Of a stretch of DNA of 30,127 bases, positions 14,555-24,042 are shown one piece after another. The translations under genes and the position numbers were made by a program. The stretch is from IMG/VR virus record IMGVR_UViG_3300022699_000349, positions 1 to 30,127 of that record. One strand, given 5' to 3'. The notes beneath the pieces are model-generated. The model saw nothing but the letters and a program-made list of their open reading frames with translations. It was not told the DNA's origin and did not search any database. Source of the DNA: a virus. Numbering within the stretch: the first letter of the stretch is position 1; each line of letters begins with the position of its first letter.

Positions 14555-15313
14555 ATGAGTTTGATTTATCTCCAGGACAGGGGAGGAAAAGGTCACCTTT
14601 TCGTGTCTCACTTTCCCGGCTGGGGAGACGTCCCTTTTAAGCTTCCATCAGTAAAGCGAGCACAGCAGTATTCTGCTGCTCTTGCTTTAACAGAGAACAC
14701 CAGAACTCCTGGTTCTGTCATCCTGGAGCAGATATTTGGAGAATGCGTAGTAGACGAGAACCTGGCCTATCATGAGCATGATATTCCTGCCGGGATAGTA
14801 GACAGCGTGGGCAGGGGGATTCTGTATTTATCAGGTATTACTGAAGACGTAATAACATATACTCAGAATCTCTTTAACACCTATAGACATCAAGTAAACA
14901 CCATGATCCCCTCTATGGAGAGGACTATCTGTTCTGTGTTTGGAGGATATACCTTTAGCAATGTAAACGAGCTAGACTACCAAGAAATGTGCGAGGTATT
15001 TATTCAGGCAGAGAAGGCCTTGTTAGACGGCGGAGTTATAGAAGAGCCCTATAAGTTTGATCTTGGAGAAAAAGAAGGGGTCGACTTCTCTTCAGAAGGA
15101 GCAGCACAACAGGCTGCACTAGAAGGCAAAGAACCTTCTAAGACCATGACTCCTGAAAAGGCAAGAATCTTCCAGGAAGCCAAGCGAAATACCAGGATGG
15201 ACAAGAAAGCCAGACGACAAAAGAAAGAGATTGACCATCGAGTTCAAAAGATCAGAGAAGAGCACCTTAGGAAGGCAAAGCAAAAGAGTCATGCTGCATT
15301 TAGAAGGGAGTGA
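14555..15313 (+). CDS. Tail assembly chaperone-like protein 2
   Basis: A 252-aa protein starting at ATG 14555, in the same frame as the previous gene and separated from it by the stop TAA and one codon. No Shine-Dalgarno stands in the 20 bases before the ATG, so it is probably made by termination-reinitiation. Residues 1-150 are folded, with PFKLPSVKRAQQYSAALAL and a cluster of helices up to ERTICSVFGGYTFSNVNELDYQEMCEVF, a pattern I associate with the downstream partner in chaperone pairs. Residues about 200-252 are strongly basic and helical. It could be the gpGT/T-like partner of the preceding gene without a frameshift. Family membership is inferred from position and pairing. Confidence 0.5.
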   Translation: MSLIYLQDRGGKGHLFVSHFPGWGDVPFKLPSVKRAQQYSAALALTENTRTPGSVILEQIFGECVVDENLAYHEHDIPAGIVDSVGRGILYLSGITEDVITYTQNLFNTYRHQVNTMIPSMERTICSVFGGYTFSNVNELDYQEMCEVFIQAEKALLDGGVIEEPYKFDLGEKEGVDFSSEGAAQQAALEGKEPSKTMTPEKARIFQEAKRNTRMDKKARRQKKEIDHRVQKIREEHLRKAKQKSHAAFRRE

Positions 15314-15319
15314 TGTTGC

Positions 15320-18300
15320 GTGGCTCTCAAGTCGAATAATCTCATATTAGCGGCTGGCGAACAGCCGCCTCAGCCAGAAGAGAACCCGAGTAATCTTGCC
15401 AAGGCAGGACTAGGCGCTGCCGCTGTAGGAGCGGCAGGGTTCTTGCCCATTGGTCAGCGCAGGCTATGGGATTATTATTTGAGTGGCATCAGAGGGGTAG
15501 AAGCAGGGTTCCCCGCCGCTATCCTGAGAACTTTTAGGGTGTCAGAAGCGCTCTCTCCGTTTGAGTCTTGGAGCCGCTTTGATCTCTCTCCGACAGAAAT
15601 TAGAAGCAGTACTATTTATGGGGAGTATCTCCGTCGATTCTTGGGGGAGAGTACGCTTTCTGCTGCTATTACCAAGAAAAAAGGTATTTTCGGGGAGATA
15701 ACCAACCAAGAAGGCCAAAGAATTGGCCTTGCTGCTAGTATTACTTCTGGCACTCAGCGAAGCGAAACAATTGCCGATTATTATGCTCGTCTTGCTGGGG
15801 TTCCTGTTGATGAGAAGCTTTCCATCAGAGAGGGCGTGCTTCGAGCTAGATACGAGGCTTTGTCCCCTGGGGTGCCTTATGATGAATGGCTAAAGAATCT
15901 ATCTTTCTCAGAGAAACAGCCTCGCGTTCCTCTTATTGCTCCTTATAGAAGCGAGGTCAAGTTATTTGGGAAGACTTTAAAGCTAAACCCCTCGGCTCAA
16001 AAATATCTTGCCAAGGCAGAGATTTTACAACGCTATATAAGCGCAAAGGCAGCCACCACCATGGGGCGCCTCAATACTTTGCTTCGGAAACCTTTTGAGG
16101 TTCCGGGGATCGGAAAGATCCTAAGCAAGATTCCTGTTGTTCGTGGCATGGGGGGCAAGCCGTCTTCTGCAGCCGGCATGATGGGAGGCTATGTTAGAAA
16201 AGGCCTACTTGCCGGCGGTGCCCTTACTGCTCTATCTTATTACGATTATCTTAGGAGCGAAGGAGGAGCAGCTTCCGTTGTTGGCGGACCTCTCTTAGGA
16301 GGGGTGCTTGGTGGCTTAACAGGAATAAAACATGGTAGGCCTATTTCGACTAAAGGGGCAGCTATTGGCGCAATAGGAGGCTTGGCTGTTGCGCTTTCTC
16401 CTAGGTTTGATGAAGGATTGTTCCATGGCGCATTATCCATGGTTACAGATCTGAATGTCGCCAGAGCAGAACTTTCTCAAAAACTAGGTCTACAGAAGGC
16501 TGTCCGCCGACAGGAAGAAATCACCCCAGGTTTATTGTCTATAAAAACTGGTCTTGGTTTTGCTGGTGTGGGGGCGCTAGGAGCTGGTTTTGTTGGGTAT
16601 GGGAGTCTGTTACAGGCCGCCGCCAAGGAGAAGATTGCTACTAATAAGCCTTTTGAAGAAATATTCTCTCGTCTTCGCTCGGACTGGTATGGAGAAGGAG
16701 ACGAAGTAGGCAAAGCTGGTAGATGGATTCGACAAAATATTGGCCGTCGTCTCGAAAAAATTCCTGTTGTGGGGAAACGCCTAGCTAAGGTAAAAAGCCC
16801 TATGGCCATGGGCGCAATAGGAGGGGCAGGCTTGTGGCTTGCTTCTACGGTTGCTCTTCCTCTTCTGTCTGGGAATATTGGAGCAGCTATTCCTGGAGCA
16901 AACCTCCTCGCTACCGAAGAGACCCCAGAAGAACTACGCGCTATTTATTCCGGAGAGAAAGAAATTCCTGTCAGGAAAGGGCGTTTCTGGGAGATGGGGC
17001 GTAGCACCTCTTACGAGGGAGGCCGAGTTCAATATTACAGAAAGCATGCTTTAGAAAGGCTTCGGACCAGGGCTTTTCAGAAAGGCTTATGGGGAGAGGA
17101 AGAAGAGAAATGGGAGCACCATCCTCTGCTGAACCCTCTTAAGGCTGTTCTTGGTAGCGACGAATGGAAATATTATTATGACATAAAGCATCAATATGAC
17201 AGACCGGCACCTCTAACTTCTACTTATGGGGAAAATATTCCTTTTGTTGGTCCTCTGGTGGCTGCTACTTTTGGGAAATTACTCAAGCCACGCAAATATG
17301 TCCGGCCAGAGGAGTGGATGGCTAAAGGCGATTTACAAGAAGGAGTGATTTATCCGCCTGGCGAGTCAGAAGAACGCCCTGCTTATGAACTGGGAGGACT
17401 GAGTCCAGGTATGCCGGTCGCGCCAGAAGAAGCTTCTCAGCTATACAACGAGTTGATATATCGACGCAGAGAAGCTGTTGGTCTTATTGGCTTTGCCGAA
17501 GGAGCCCTTCAAGAAGCCATCACTGGCAGAGAAGAGTATTTCCCAAACAAAGAAACTCTCGCGACCATGGGAGAAGGAACAAGCTCCGAATATTGGTTGT
17601 GGGAACATCTAAATCTAGGAGGAGCACTTGGGCTTAGCGAACCAATAAGACGTTTTATTCCTCATGAGAGAAGGTATTTACAGGAATACAATCCTTTGGA
17701 GCGACAGGCTGCTCCTTGGATGCCAGATAATTATTTTGTGGACTTGAAGACAGGCAACCCTTTAGAGGAGATACCAGAAGCAGAAACGCGGCTTGCTGGT
17801 TCAGGATATGCAGCCTTACATCCTGAAGTAGAAGGTCTTTCTCCAGAAGAGTATCCCCTTGCTCATAGAGTAAAGATCCTTGGCGATGTGGCTTTTTGGA
17901 GTCCAGAATATCGCCAAATTGCAAAACAGGCTAGGAGCAGAATAAGCAGTTTATCTCCTGAGCACCAAAAGATGGTGCAGGAAACTTTTAACCAAGTAAG
18001 AGAAAAGAAACGTCGTCGAAGCTTTGATGAATATCAATTTAGGAGCGAAGAGCTTTCTGAAATGATGTTGACGGTTAGCAGAGTTCTCTCTCCTCGAGAA
18101 GTTCTGACCGAGGAGCTTGGGCCTATGAAGGTTTCTTTACAAGGTGTAGGCGCGGTCAGGGGAGACATGAGAGAGGCCATGGCCACTGCCGAGGAAGCTT
18201 TGTTGGGCAAAAGAATTCCTGTGGCCACTCCTGCTCTTGAAGGTAGGAGATATGACATAGTTGGGGCTGGTCCTCGGATGAAGGGCGTGGCCATGCTGGG

Positions 18301-19534
18301 TGACACCGACTATGGTACTTGGATGGCTGAACAGGGCATCACAGAGCCCAGTCTTTTAGAAGATGAATTCAGACAGTTACGATTTGGCACAACTGAGCGA
18401 TTGGCCGGTGGAATTTGGGAGAATTTAACCAGAGCGGCAGAGACTCCTTTAGAGGCCTTAACTCCTCTTTCTCCTGCCTCTAAGCTTATTAGACAGCGTT
18501 CTGCAATAGAGGAGTATGAAAAGACAGAGGCAATAGGGACAGAAGCGTCTTTTTGGAACGAACCATTGGCTAATTTCTTGTTGCCTGCAATGGAAGAGAT
18601 GGAATATGCCTTGGGCGATGAAGAGATCCCTGGCCCAGTGCAACAGAAGCGTGCTATTCAAGAATATTTCGATATTCTTAAATGGGAAAAGTATCGCCGT
18701 TTAGCCGAAACTGCTGACACCAAGCAAGCTAGAGCTGCTGCTATGGCACAGCAAGGCAGGACGCTGTTTGGAGCTGATCCTTTTAAACGTCCTGGTGCTG
18801 TGATGAGCGCCATGCCGAGAAGTACAAGAGACTTTTTCCAGGCATTTTCCGAGGCCAAGACAGAGGAGGATAGAGAACGCATCCTATCTTTGGTTTCGCA
18901 ACAGGAAAAACGTATTTACTTGGCTCAATGGATGAGCCAGCAACAGGTGGCCTTGGAAGCCAAGAGAAGAGCCCGTATAGCTACTCGCCAAGAAGCCGTG
19001 ACTCTTAATAAAATTCTTATGGCTCGACAGGCAGGGGGATATGGTTTCTCAGAAAGCGATCTAGAGCAATGGAGAAGCGAAACCGGAGAAGAGGTTTCTT
19101 TTGATGATTGGCTAAGAGAGAAGAAGGCTCAAGAATATTTTGATACTCATTCTTTGCCGGGGGCTGATTGGATCGGCTGGCACAGCAGTTGTGACTTAGA
19201 AGACGTGCAAGCACGATATCTACAACACGAAGGCATGGATCACCATGATTTTGATATCTGGGGAGACAGAATGCGTTCATTGGCGAGAAAGCCATATGTA
19301 TCAACAGAGGTTATTGGGCGATTGACTCCGACAGAACGATTATCTCAGGAAGAGATGTTGAAACCTGGATTGATGCAGAGAAACATGCGTATTTTGCAAG
19401 AGTCTTTTGGAGCTAAAGATGCTCGAATAGAAATATCGAATATTGGAGCGTCTGGCATAAGCAGGTACAATATAGATATTAAAGACGAAAGAGCCAGCTT
19501 GGTAGACAGGACTATGAAGGAGATAGGTGTTTAG
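15320..19534 (+). CDS. Giant internal/tape-measure-type protein with hydrophobic segments
   Basis: A 1404-aa protein starting at GTG 15320 behind GGGAGTGA (15306-15313). It has Gly/Ala-rich hydrophobic segments at about residues 26-45, 295-311, 317-336, 346-359, 411-432 and 495-531, enough for several membrane passages. The rest is charged and helical. Two blocks look conserved in nature: FWEMGRSTSYEGGRVQYYR (556-574) with IKHQYDRPAP...IPFVGPLVAATFGKLLKP (622-660), and near the C-terminus GADWIGWHSSCDLEDVQ (1281-1297) with HHDFDIWGDR. I recall such blocks from unnamed internal proteins of large phages but cannot name the family. Its place after the chaperones is that of the tape measure. The hydrophobic segments fit a protein ejected to form a membrane channel. 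It overlaps the next gene by one base (TAGTG). Confidence 0.55.
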   Translation: MALKSNNLILAAGEQPPQPEENPSNLAKAGLGAAAVGAAGFLPIGQRRLWDYYLSGIRGVEAGFPAAILRTFRVSEALSPFESWSRFDLSPTEIRSSTIYGEYLRRFLGESTLSAAITKKKGIFGEITNQEGQRIGLAASITSGTQRSETIADYYARLAGVPVDEKLSIREGVLRARYEALSPGVPYDEWLKNLSFSEKQPRVPLIAPYRSEVKLFGKTLKLNPSAQKYLAKAEILQRYISAKAATTMGRLNTLLRKPFEVPGIGKILSKIPVVRGMGGKPSSAAGMMGGYVRKGLLAGGALTALSYYDYLRSEGGAASVVGGPLLGGVLGGLTGIKHGRPISTKGAAIGAIGGLAVALSPRFDEGLFHGALSMVTDLNVARAELSQKLGLQKAVRRQEEITPGLLSIKTGLGFAGVGALGAGFVGYGSLLQAAAKEKIATNKPFEEIFSRLRSDWYGEGDEVGKAGRWIRQNIGRRLEKIPVVGKRLAKVKSPMAMGAIGGAGLWLASTVALPLLSGNIGAAIPGANLLATEETPEELRAIYSGEKEIPVRKGRFWEMGRSTSYEGGRVQYYRKHALERLRTRAFQKGLWGEEEEKWEHHPLLNPLKAVLGSDEWKYYYDIKHQYDRPAPLTSTYGENIPFVGPLVAATFGKLLKPRKYVRPEEWMAKGDLQEGVIYPPGESEERPAYELGGLSPGMPVAPEEASQLYNELIYRRREAVGLIGFAEGALQEAITGREEYFPNKETLATMGEGTSSEYWLWEHLNLGGALGLSEPIRRFIPHERRYLQEYNPLERQAAPWMPDNYFVDLKTGNPLEEIPEAETRLAGSGYAALHPEVEGLSPEEYPLAHRVKILGDVAFWSPEYRQIAKQARSRISSLSPEHQKMVQETFNQVREKKRRRSFDEYQFRSEELSEMMLTVSRVLSPREVLTEELGPMKVSLQGVGAVRGDMREAMATAEEALLGKRIPVATPALEGRRYDIVGAGPRMKGVAMLGDTDYGTWMAEQGITEPSLLEDEFRQLRFGTTERLAGGIWENLTRAAETPLEALTPLSPASKLIRQRSAIEEYEKTEAIGTEASFWNEPLANFLLPAMEEMEYALGDEEIPGPVQQKRAIQEYFDILKWEKYRRLAETADTKQARAAAMAQQGRTLFGADPFKRPGAVMSAMPRSTRDFFQAFSEAKTEEDRERILSLVSQQEKRIYLAQWMSQQQVALEAKRRARIATRQEAVTLNKILMARQAGGYGFSESDLEQWRSETGEEVSFDDWLREKKAQEYFDTHSLPGADWIGWHSSCDLEDVQARYLQHEGMDHHDFDIWGDRMRSLARKPYVSTEVIGRLTPTERLSQEEMLKPGLMQRNMRILQESFGAKDARIEISNIGASGISRYNIDIKDERASLVDRTMKEIGV

Positions 19535-22500
19535 TGCCTGATTATAGAGAAGAGCGCTCTCCTTTATGGGGGATAGGTGCTGTAGGAGCCTTAGGCGGTG
19601 GGTTCGCCCTCGGTATGAAGGGGAACTGGAAAGATCTGTTTCGAGCAGCAGGTTCGGCCACAGGAGGGGGACATTATGCCGGACTGGAGCAAGCAGTCAG
19701 TAGAATGTCTCGCTTTGTTCGGCCCACTCGCACAACAGGGCTGGATTTACTAGGAGATTTTGCAGGCACTGAGGTAGGACCGGAAGCCGCAGCGAGTTTT
19801 AAGAGAGATATAGCTACAAGCGCCTACGAGGCGATTCTAAAGGGCAAAACACCTGTTGGGCATGATAAGGCCTATTCTATTTTTAAAGAGATTGTAGGCG
19901 CTCCTAGCGCCGCTGAGGCGGGGTCTATAGCTCAAAGAGAGATTGCCGCTGCCGGAGGGGATGTGAGCCTGTTCTCTAAGAGAGTGGAGCAATTCTTTCC
20001 CGGTGGCGAATACACCGGCTTGGCAAAAGACATGGGAGAGTTCAGGGGGATGAACCTCTCTCTCCGCCAGACAGAGACAGCATTTACAGGACTTTCTCCG
20101 GAAGCTCAGAGATCAGCAGAAGAGATACAGACTCGATTGAGAAGGATCTTTAGAGAAGGAGAGCTTGCTTGGTCTCCTTCTTATCATAAGGCAGGAGGAC
20201 AAGAGATCCTTAGCGCTGCTGTTGGAGGTTCCGGCGGCAAAGGAGCAACCTATTTAAACTTTCCTCTTCGGGGCGATATAGGAGAGATGTATGGTGGCCC
20301 CGGCTTTAGGAATAGATATGTAATTAGAAATGCTTGGGAGCTTACTGGTCAAGGAGTGCGAAAGAAGAACTTTTCTCAAATGTATCTAGATGCTTTAGAG
20401 GCAGAAGCTTCTATGGCCAAAAGTTCTGTTGGGCTTAAGCAAGCTGTGGAGAGAGCCAGGGCTAGTGTTACCGAAAAGTCCTTGATTTGGGGAGCGCCAG
20501 AAGAAACCCTTGTATCTGGCTCTAGGCTGAAAGAGCAGATCGCTGCTTCTCAAAGGGTTTATACGGGAGGCCGTATTTCGCCAGCGGTGGTCAGGGCAGG
20601 AATAGAGGCTGGTGGCCTGCCCCTGGGGTCTCCTGCCCAGGTAGCAGAAGGTGTATTAGGGGATGTAGACTGGCGTAGGCAGCTCCTTGGGCCGATGGGA
20701 GAGCTAATGCCTGTCCATCGTCGCCCTCTGCAGTTTGTTAGGGAAGGCTGGCAGCTTTCCGATATAGCCAAGACAGAGCAAGCTGGTACTTATGCACGCA
20801 AGGGTATTTTAGGAGAGCTTTCTAGATTTTCTCCTGCTGTTTCTCCTGGTTTTGAAGGCGCTGCTGGCGGCCATGTTGCCCCAGGGCTGTCTACGTTTTA
20901 TTTGAAACCGGGGAAGACTGATTATTCTAAACACCTCGCAGAAGAGATGGGGATAATGTCCAGAGAAGCTGCATCTTTACAGAAGTGGGAGAGAGTCTCT
21001 TCTTATAAGCTGCGTGTTCAGGAAGGTCTTCCTTTGTCTCAGGAGATTTTAAAAGACATAGAAGGCAAAACTCTTCAACAGGGGCAAGTCTATAAGTTTG
21101 AGAATCCTATTCCTCTTGAACCGGGGCAAGGCCTTGGCATTGGAGACAAAGGCCAAATAAGCAAGATTCGAAGACGACGTGGCATGCAGCAATTTTTAAT
21201 GGGATATGAAGTTCTAGATAGCGGCAGGATCAAGGCCCATGTCAAGGAAATGCTTCACATGGGCGAAGGAGATATCCAGAAGTTTTTCTCTGTCGGCGCT
21301 GATATTAAGCATACTATTACTAGAGCAGATCCTCAAGGATTCTTGAGGTCTCTAGGAGTCTCTACCGCTCCGGCGGATGTAGTTGTCTCTGGAGAGCGCT
21401 TAGGCAAGTCTCCTTATGCATTGTTCTCTCAGCAGATCAGCGGGATGCAAGAATTTGCCGCCCAGAGGGTGGACGCAATTAAGAGGAGAGGGCTTACTGG
21501 CACTAGCGTAGGCGAATTAGAGAGATACGCCAAAGACCCTATGGGATATCTCGGGCTTTCCGAAGAATTCTTTGCCAGAAAAGACATTCGTACAATGGAA
21601 CAGCTCACCGCCACTGTTCAGAATAGAATTGCTGTAGGCGCCGAGAGACTCGGCTTAATAAACACAGATTATGCTCCAGAGATTTTTGGGATGATGGACC
21701 CAGAAGATGTCCATCGAATGACCGAGATTGCAGAAGAACTAAGTGAGAAAACTGTTTCTTCTACTACGGCAGGAACCTTGTCTAGGGCTATTGAAAGATC
21801 TGTGGGGGTTCGCGGGTCTACTCATATGTTCCTCGGAGATTTGGTTCAAGAAGGCGGAACCGGCAATATGGCCAAGTGGGAACCTTCTTTGTTTCACTGG
21901 CTTGCGAAAGGCGGGCCTCCTGGTTTAGGAGCTAAGTGGGCTGCCGATGTAGAGCGACGATTAGCTCCTGGGGCTGCTGAGATGGCTCCCGAAGCAGTCG
22001 AAGAGCTTACCAAGATGCAGAAGAGCCTGCTTGGAGAAGATAGAGGAATTGTTGATAGGGCTATGTCTGGTTTTGCTGCGGACGAAGACTTCTTGTCTCT
22101 AGGCCCCGATGAGCTGGTAAAGGCAGAGGGGAGGTGGGTTGATTTAGGTCGCGAGGCAGAGGCTCTTGGATCTAGAAGGATTTTTATTCCTGGTTATGAG
22201 ACTGCTCCACGGCTTGGTCCTTTAAAAACAGATGCTGGGGAATTAGTTCGTTCTGAATTTGAGAGCGCATTATCTGATTTGCAATATGCCCTGAAAGATC
22301 AGTCAGACAACGCCACCCGGAAGACGGCCGAAGCAGCTAGAAACCTTCAGACTATAGGACAAGCACAATGGAGCAAGGCTGCTACGCTCAGAGAGCGAGC
22401 GGTCGGGACTCAGCTGCTCGCTGCTCAGAGGCTTCCGCTAGAGGAGCAAGCAGAGGAAATTGCTGAGAGAACACACAGAATGACTTCCGGCACGGCCTCG

Positions 22501-24042
22501 CCTATGTTTGAAGGAATGCTAGAAGCGGCTCCAGACGAGGGAACAGCTGCTTTTATCCGCTCCCAGCAAGAGGCATTTGAGCGGGGAGAAAGAGTTGTTG
22601 GCCTGGTAGGAAGATATCCCGCTGTTGGTCCTTATAGTGTTCAGCCTACTTTCTTCCAGAAGATAGACGAAATGGAATTTGCTGAGCAAGGCGTAAGAGC
22701 ACAAGAAGGAATTATTTATTCTCCTGACATAGAAGACGAGATCACAATTACTGGCAAAGGAAGGTCTGTTACAAAAACTGTTAGTAAAGGGCAGGGCGTT
22801 GGTCAGCGGCTTGACTATGACCTGGATAGACAATTAGCGTCGTTTTTATCAGATCAAGAAACAGCAGAAGAAACGAGTGCTTATCTTTCTAAGGTTGCAG
22901 CAGGCGATTATGAAGATTTTCTTGGTCGGCACTATGCTTTACAACATTTGTTCGAAGAGAATCAGCCAGCAGCCGTAGACGTTGCCAGGGGAGCAGAAGA
23001 ACATCTTGCTAGCGGGGCCAAGCACTATGCTGGCCAAATGGGCATTGGTCGAACCAATATTGCCATGGAAAAATTTCGTAGAACAGCTGCCTTAAAAGGG
23101 GCTGACTTTCAGGCTAAATATGAACCGCTTCTATGGCATATGGAAGAAACAGCCACTATCATGGCTAAACATGGTGGCGCTCACGCTGCAGAAGATTTAT
23201 ACACCAAATACGGCAGGGCTACTGCGGCCATAGAGAGAGGGCGCACCGAAGAAGGCGCTCGGTTAATGAGAGAGGCCATCGAAGCGCTAGGAGGCAAAGA
23301 GCAAGCAACATTGGAGGCTTCTTTTGCCGGAGGCAGGAAGGGAATCTCTTATTCTTATAATCCCGAGACAATGGGCCGAGAACTCGCCGAGGCATACGCA
23401 GAGCACCACGCCGAAGTCCGACCGGCTCTAGATATAGGCAGACAAAGCAAGCGTGCTCGAGTTTCTATACCTGAAGACGAAATGCGCAAACAGATCTCTC
23501 TTTATAAGAGCAGGGCCAGAGCTGACGCTGCTCAAGCAGCTAAAGCGCAAAGGGTTTTCGGAAAAGCCGGGGTAGAGGCCGGAATACATCGGGCAGCCGC
23601 TTCGGGAAGGAGTCGTCTCAAAGCAGTCTCCAACGTGTTGAAGAGAGGCAAAGGTCCGATGGCCTTGGGCGCAGCGACAGCAGCTGGTATATTATTAATG
23701 TCTCCTTCTGTGTCGGGCACTCTTCCGGCTAATCCTAATGTAGAAGGAGCGGCAGGAGGAAGAAATCTTAATCCAGAAGATTCTATTCCCCCGCAGGGAC
23801 CAGGCATGACGCCGCCGAATTCCGGGATGAGGAATTCTTCTAGGGCTTATTTTCAGAGAGATTCTTCTACGCTGGCTAGCTTAAAAGGCTCTTCTCCTGA
23901 TTTTAGTGGAGAGCGACTAGACGAAACCATGCGACAAATTAGACAGCTAGGAGAAGCCAGAAGATCTCGAATTAATGTCTCTGACAACAGAGACGCGCTT
24001 GATTCTAAAATGTTGGCAGATAGAGTTTATCGGAATATGTAA
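19534..24042 (+). CDS. Probable single-chain RNA polymerase (beta/beta-prime-like), virion-associated
   Basis: A 1502-aa protein starting at GTG 19534 (AAGGAG at 19517-19522). Two double-psi-barrel signatures appear in RNA polymerase order. Beta-like: EEMGIMSRE (470-478) against the FEDAVIVSE motif; PGQGLGI (530-536); GDIQKFFSVGADIK (579-592) against GDKMAGRHGNK, with lysines K583 and K592 nine apart (eight in E. coli beta); PADVVVSG (613-620) against PVDIVLNP. Beta-prime-like: GRYPAVGPYSVQ (1026-1037) against NRAPTLHRLGIQ, with R, P and Q at identical spacing; then the acidic triad D1094-Y-D1096-L-D1098. Candidate later active-site helices are at 1165-1215. Hydrophobic segments lie at 11-28 and 1375-1389, suiting a protein threaded through the tail and injected. 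Known relatives by design are YonO and crAss-like gp66. Alignments were made by eye from memory. The alternative is a tape measure with chance motifs, which I consider unlikely. Confidence 0.78.
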   Translation: MPDYREERSPLWGIGAVGALGGGFALGMKGNWKDLFRAAGSATGGGHYAGLEQAVSRMSRFVRPTRTTGLDLLGDFAGTEVGPEAAASFKRDIATSAYEAILKGKTPVGHDKAYSIFKEIVGAPSAAEAGSIAQREIAAAGGDVSLFSKRVEQFFPGGEYTGLAKDMGEFRGMNLSLRQTETAFTGLSPEAQRSAEEIQTRLRRIFREGELAWSPSYHKAGGQEILSAAVGGSGGKGATYLNFPLRGDIGEMYGGPGFRNRYVIRNAWELTGQGVRKKNFSQMYLDALEAEASMAKSSVGLKQAVERARASVTEKSLIWGAPEETLVSGSRLKEQIAASQRVYTGGRISPAVVRAGIEAGGLPLGSPAQVAEGVLGDVDWRRQLLGPMGELMPVHRRPLQFVREGWQLSDIAKTEQAGTYARKGILGELSRFSPAVSPGFEGAAGGHVAPGLSTFYLKPGKTDYSKHLAEEMGIMSREAASLQKWERVSSYKLRVQEGLPLSQEILKDIEGKTLQQGQVYKFENPIPLEPGQGLGIGDKGQISKIRRRRGMQQFLMGYEVLDSGRIKAHVKEMLHMGEGDIQKFFSVGADIKHTITRADPQGFLRSLGVSTAPADVVVSGERLGKSPYALFSQQISGMQEFAAQRVDAIKRRGLTGTSVGELERYAKDPMGYLGLSEEFFARKDIRTMEQLTATVQNRIAVGAERLGLINTDYAPEIFGMMDPEDVHRMTEIAEELSEKTVSSTTAGTLSRAIERSVGVRGSTHMFLGDLVQEGGTGNMAKWEPSLFHWLAKGGPPGLGAKWAADVERRLAPGAAEMAPEAVEELTKMQKSLLGEDRGIVDRAMSGFAADEDFLSLGPDELVKAEGRWVDLGREAEALGSRRIFIPGYETAPRLGPLKTDAGELVRSEFESALSDLQYALKDQSDNATRKTAEAARNLQTIGQAQWSKAATLRERAVGTQLLAAQRLPLEEQAEEIAERTHRMTSGTASPMFEGMLEAAPDEGTAAFIRSQQEAFERGERVVGLVGRYPAVGPYSVQPTFFQKIDEMEFAEQGVRAQEGIIYSPDIEDEITITGKGRSVTKTVSKGQGVGQRLDYDLDRQLASFLSDQETAEETSAYLSKVAAGDYEDFLGRHYALQHLFEENQPAAVDVARGAEEHLASGAKHYAGQMGIGRTNIAMEKFRRTAALKGADFQAKYEPLLWHMEETATIMAKHGGAHAAEDLYTKYGRATAAIERGRTEEGARLMREAIEALGGKEQATLEASFAGGRKGISYSYNPETMGRELAEAYAEHHAEVRPALDIGRQSKRARVSIPEDEMRKQISLYKSRARADAAQAAKAQRVFGKAGVEAGIHRAAASGRSRLKAVSNVLKRGKGPMALGAATAAGILLMSPSVSGTLPANPNVEGAAGGRNLNPEDSIPPQGPGMTPPNSGMRNSSRAYFQRDSSTLASLKGSSPDFSGERLDETMRQIRQLGEARRSRINVSDNRDALDSKMLADRVYRNM

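Noticed and set aside
14400-14560. Programmed -1 frameshift between the two chaperone-like genes
   Set aside because: The genes are already in the same frame, and I saw no X-XXY-YYZ slippery site near the junction.
19200-19270. HHDFDIWGDR in the 1404-aa protein as a second polymerase DxD site
   Set aside because: Only two aspartates in the required register and none of the flanking barrel motifs; it belongs to a different conserved block.
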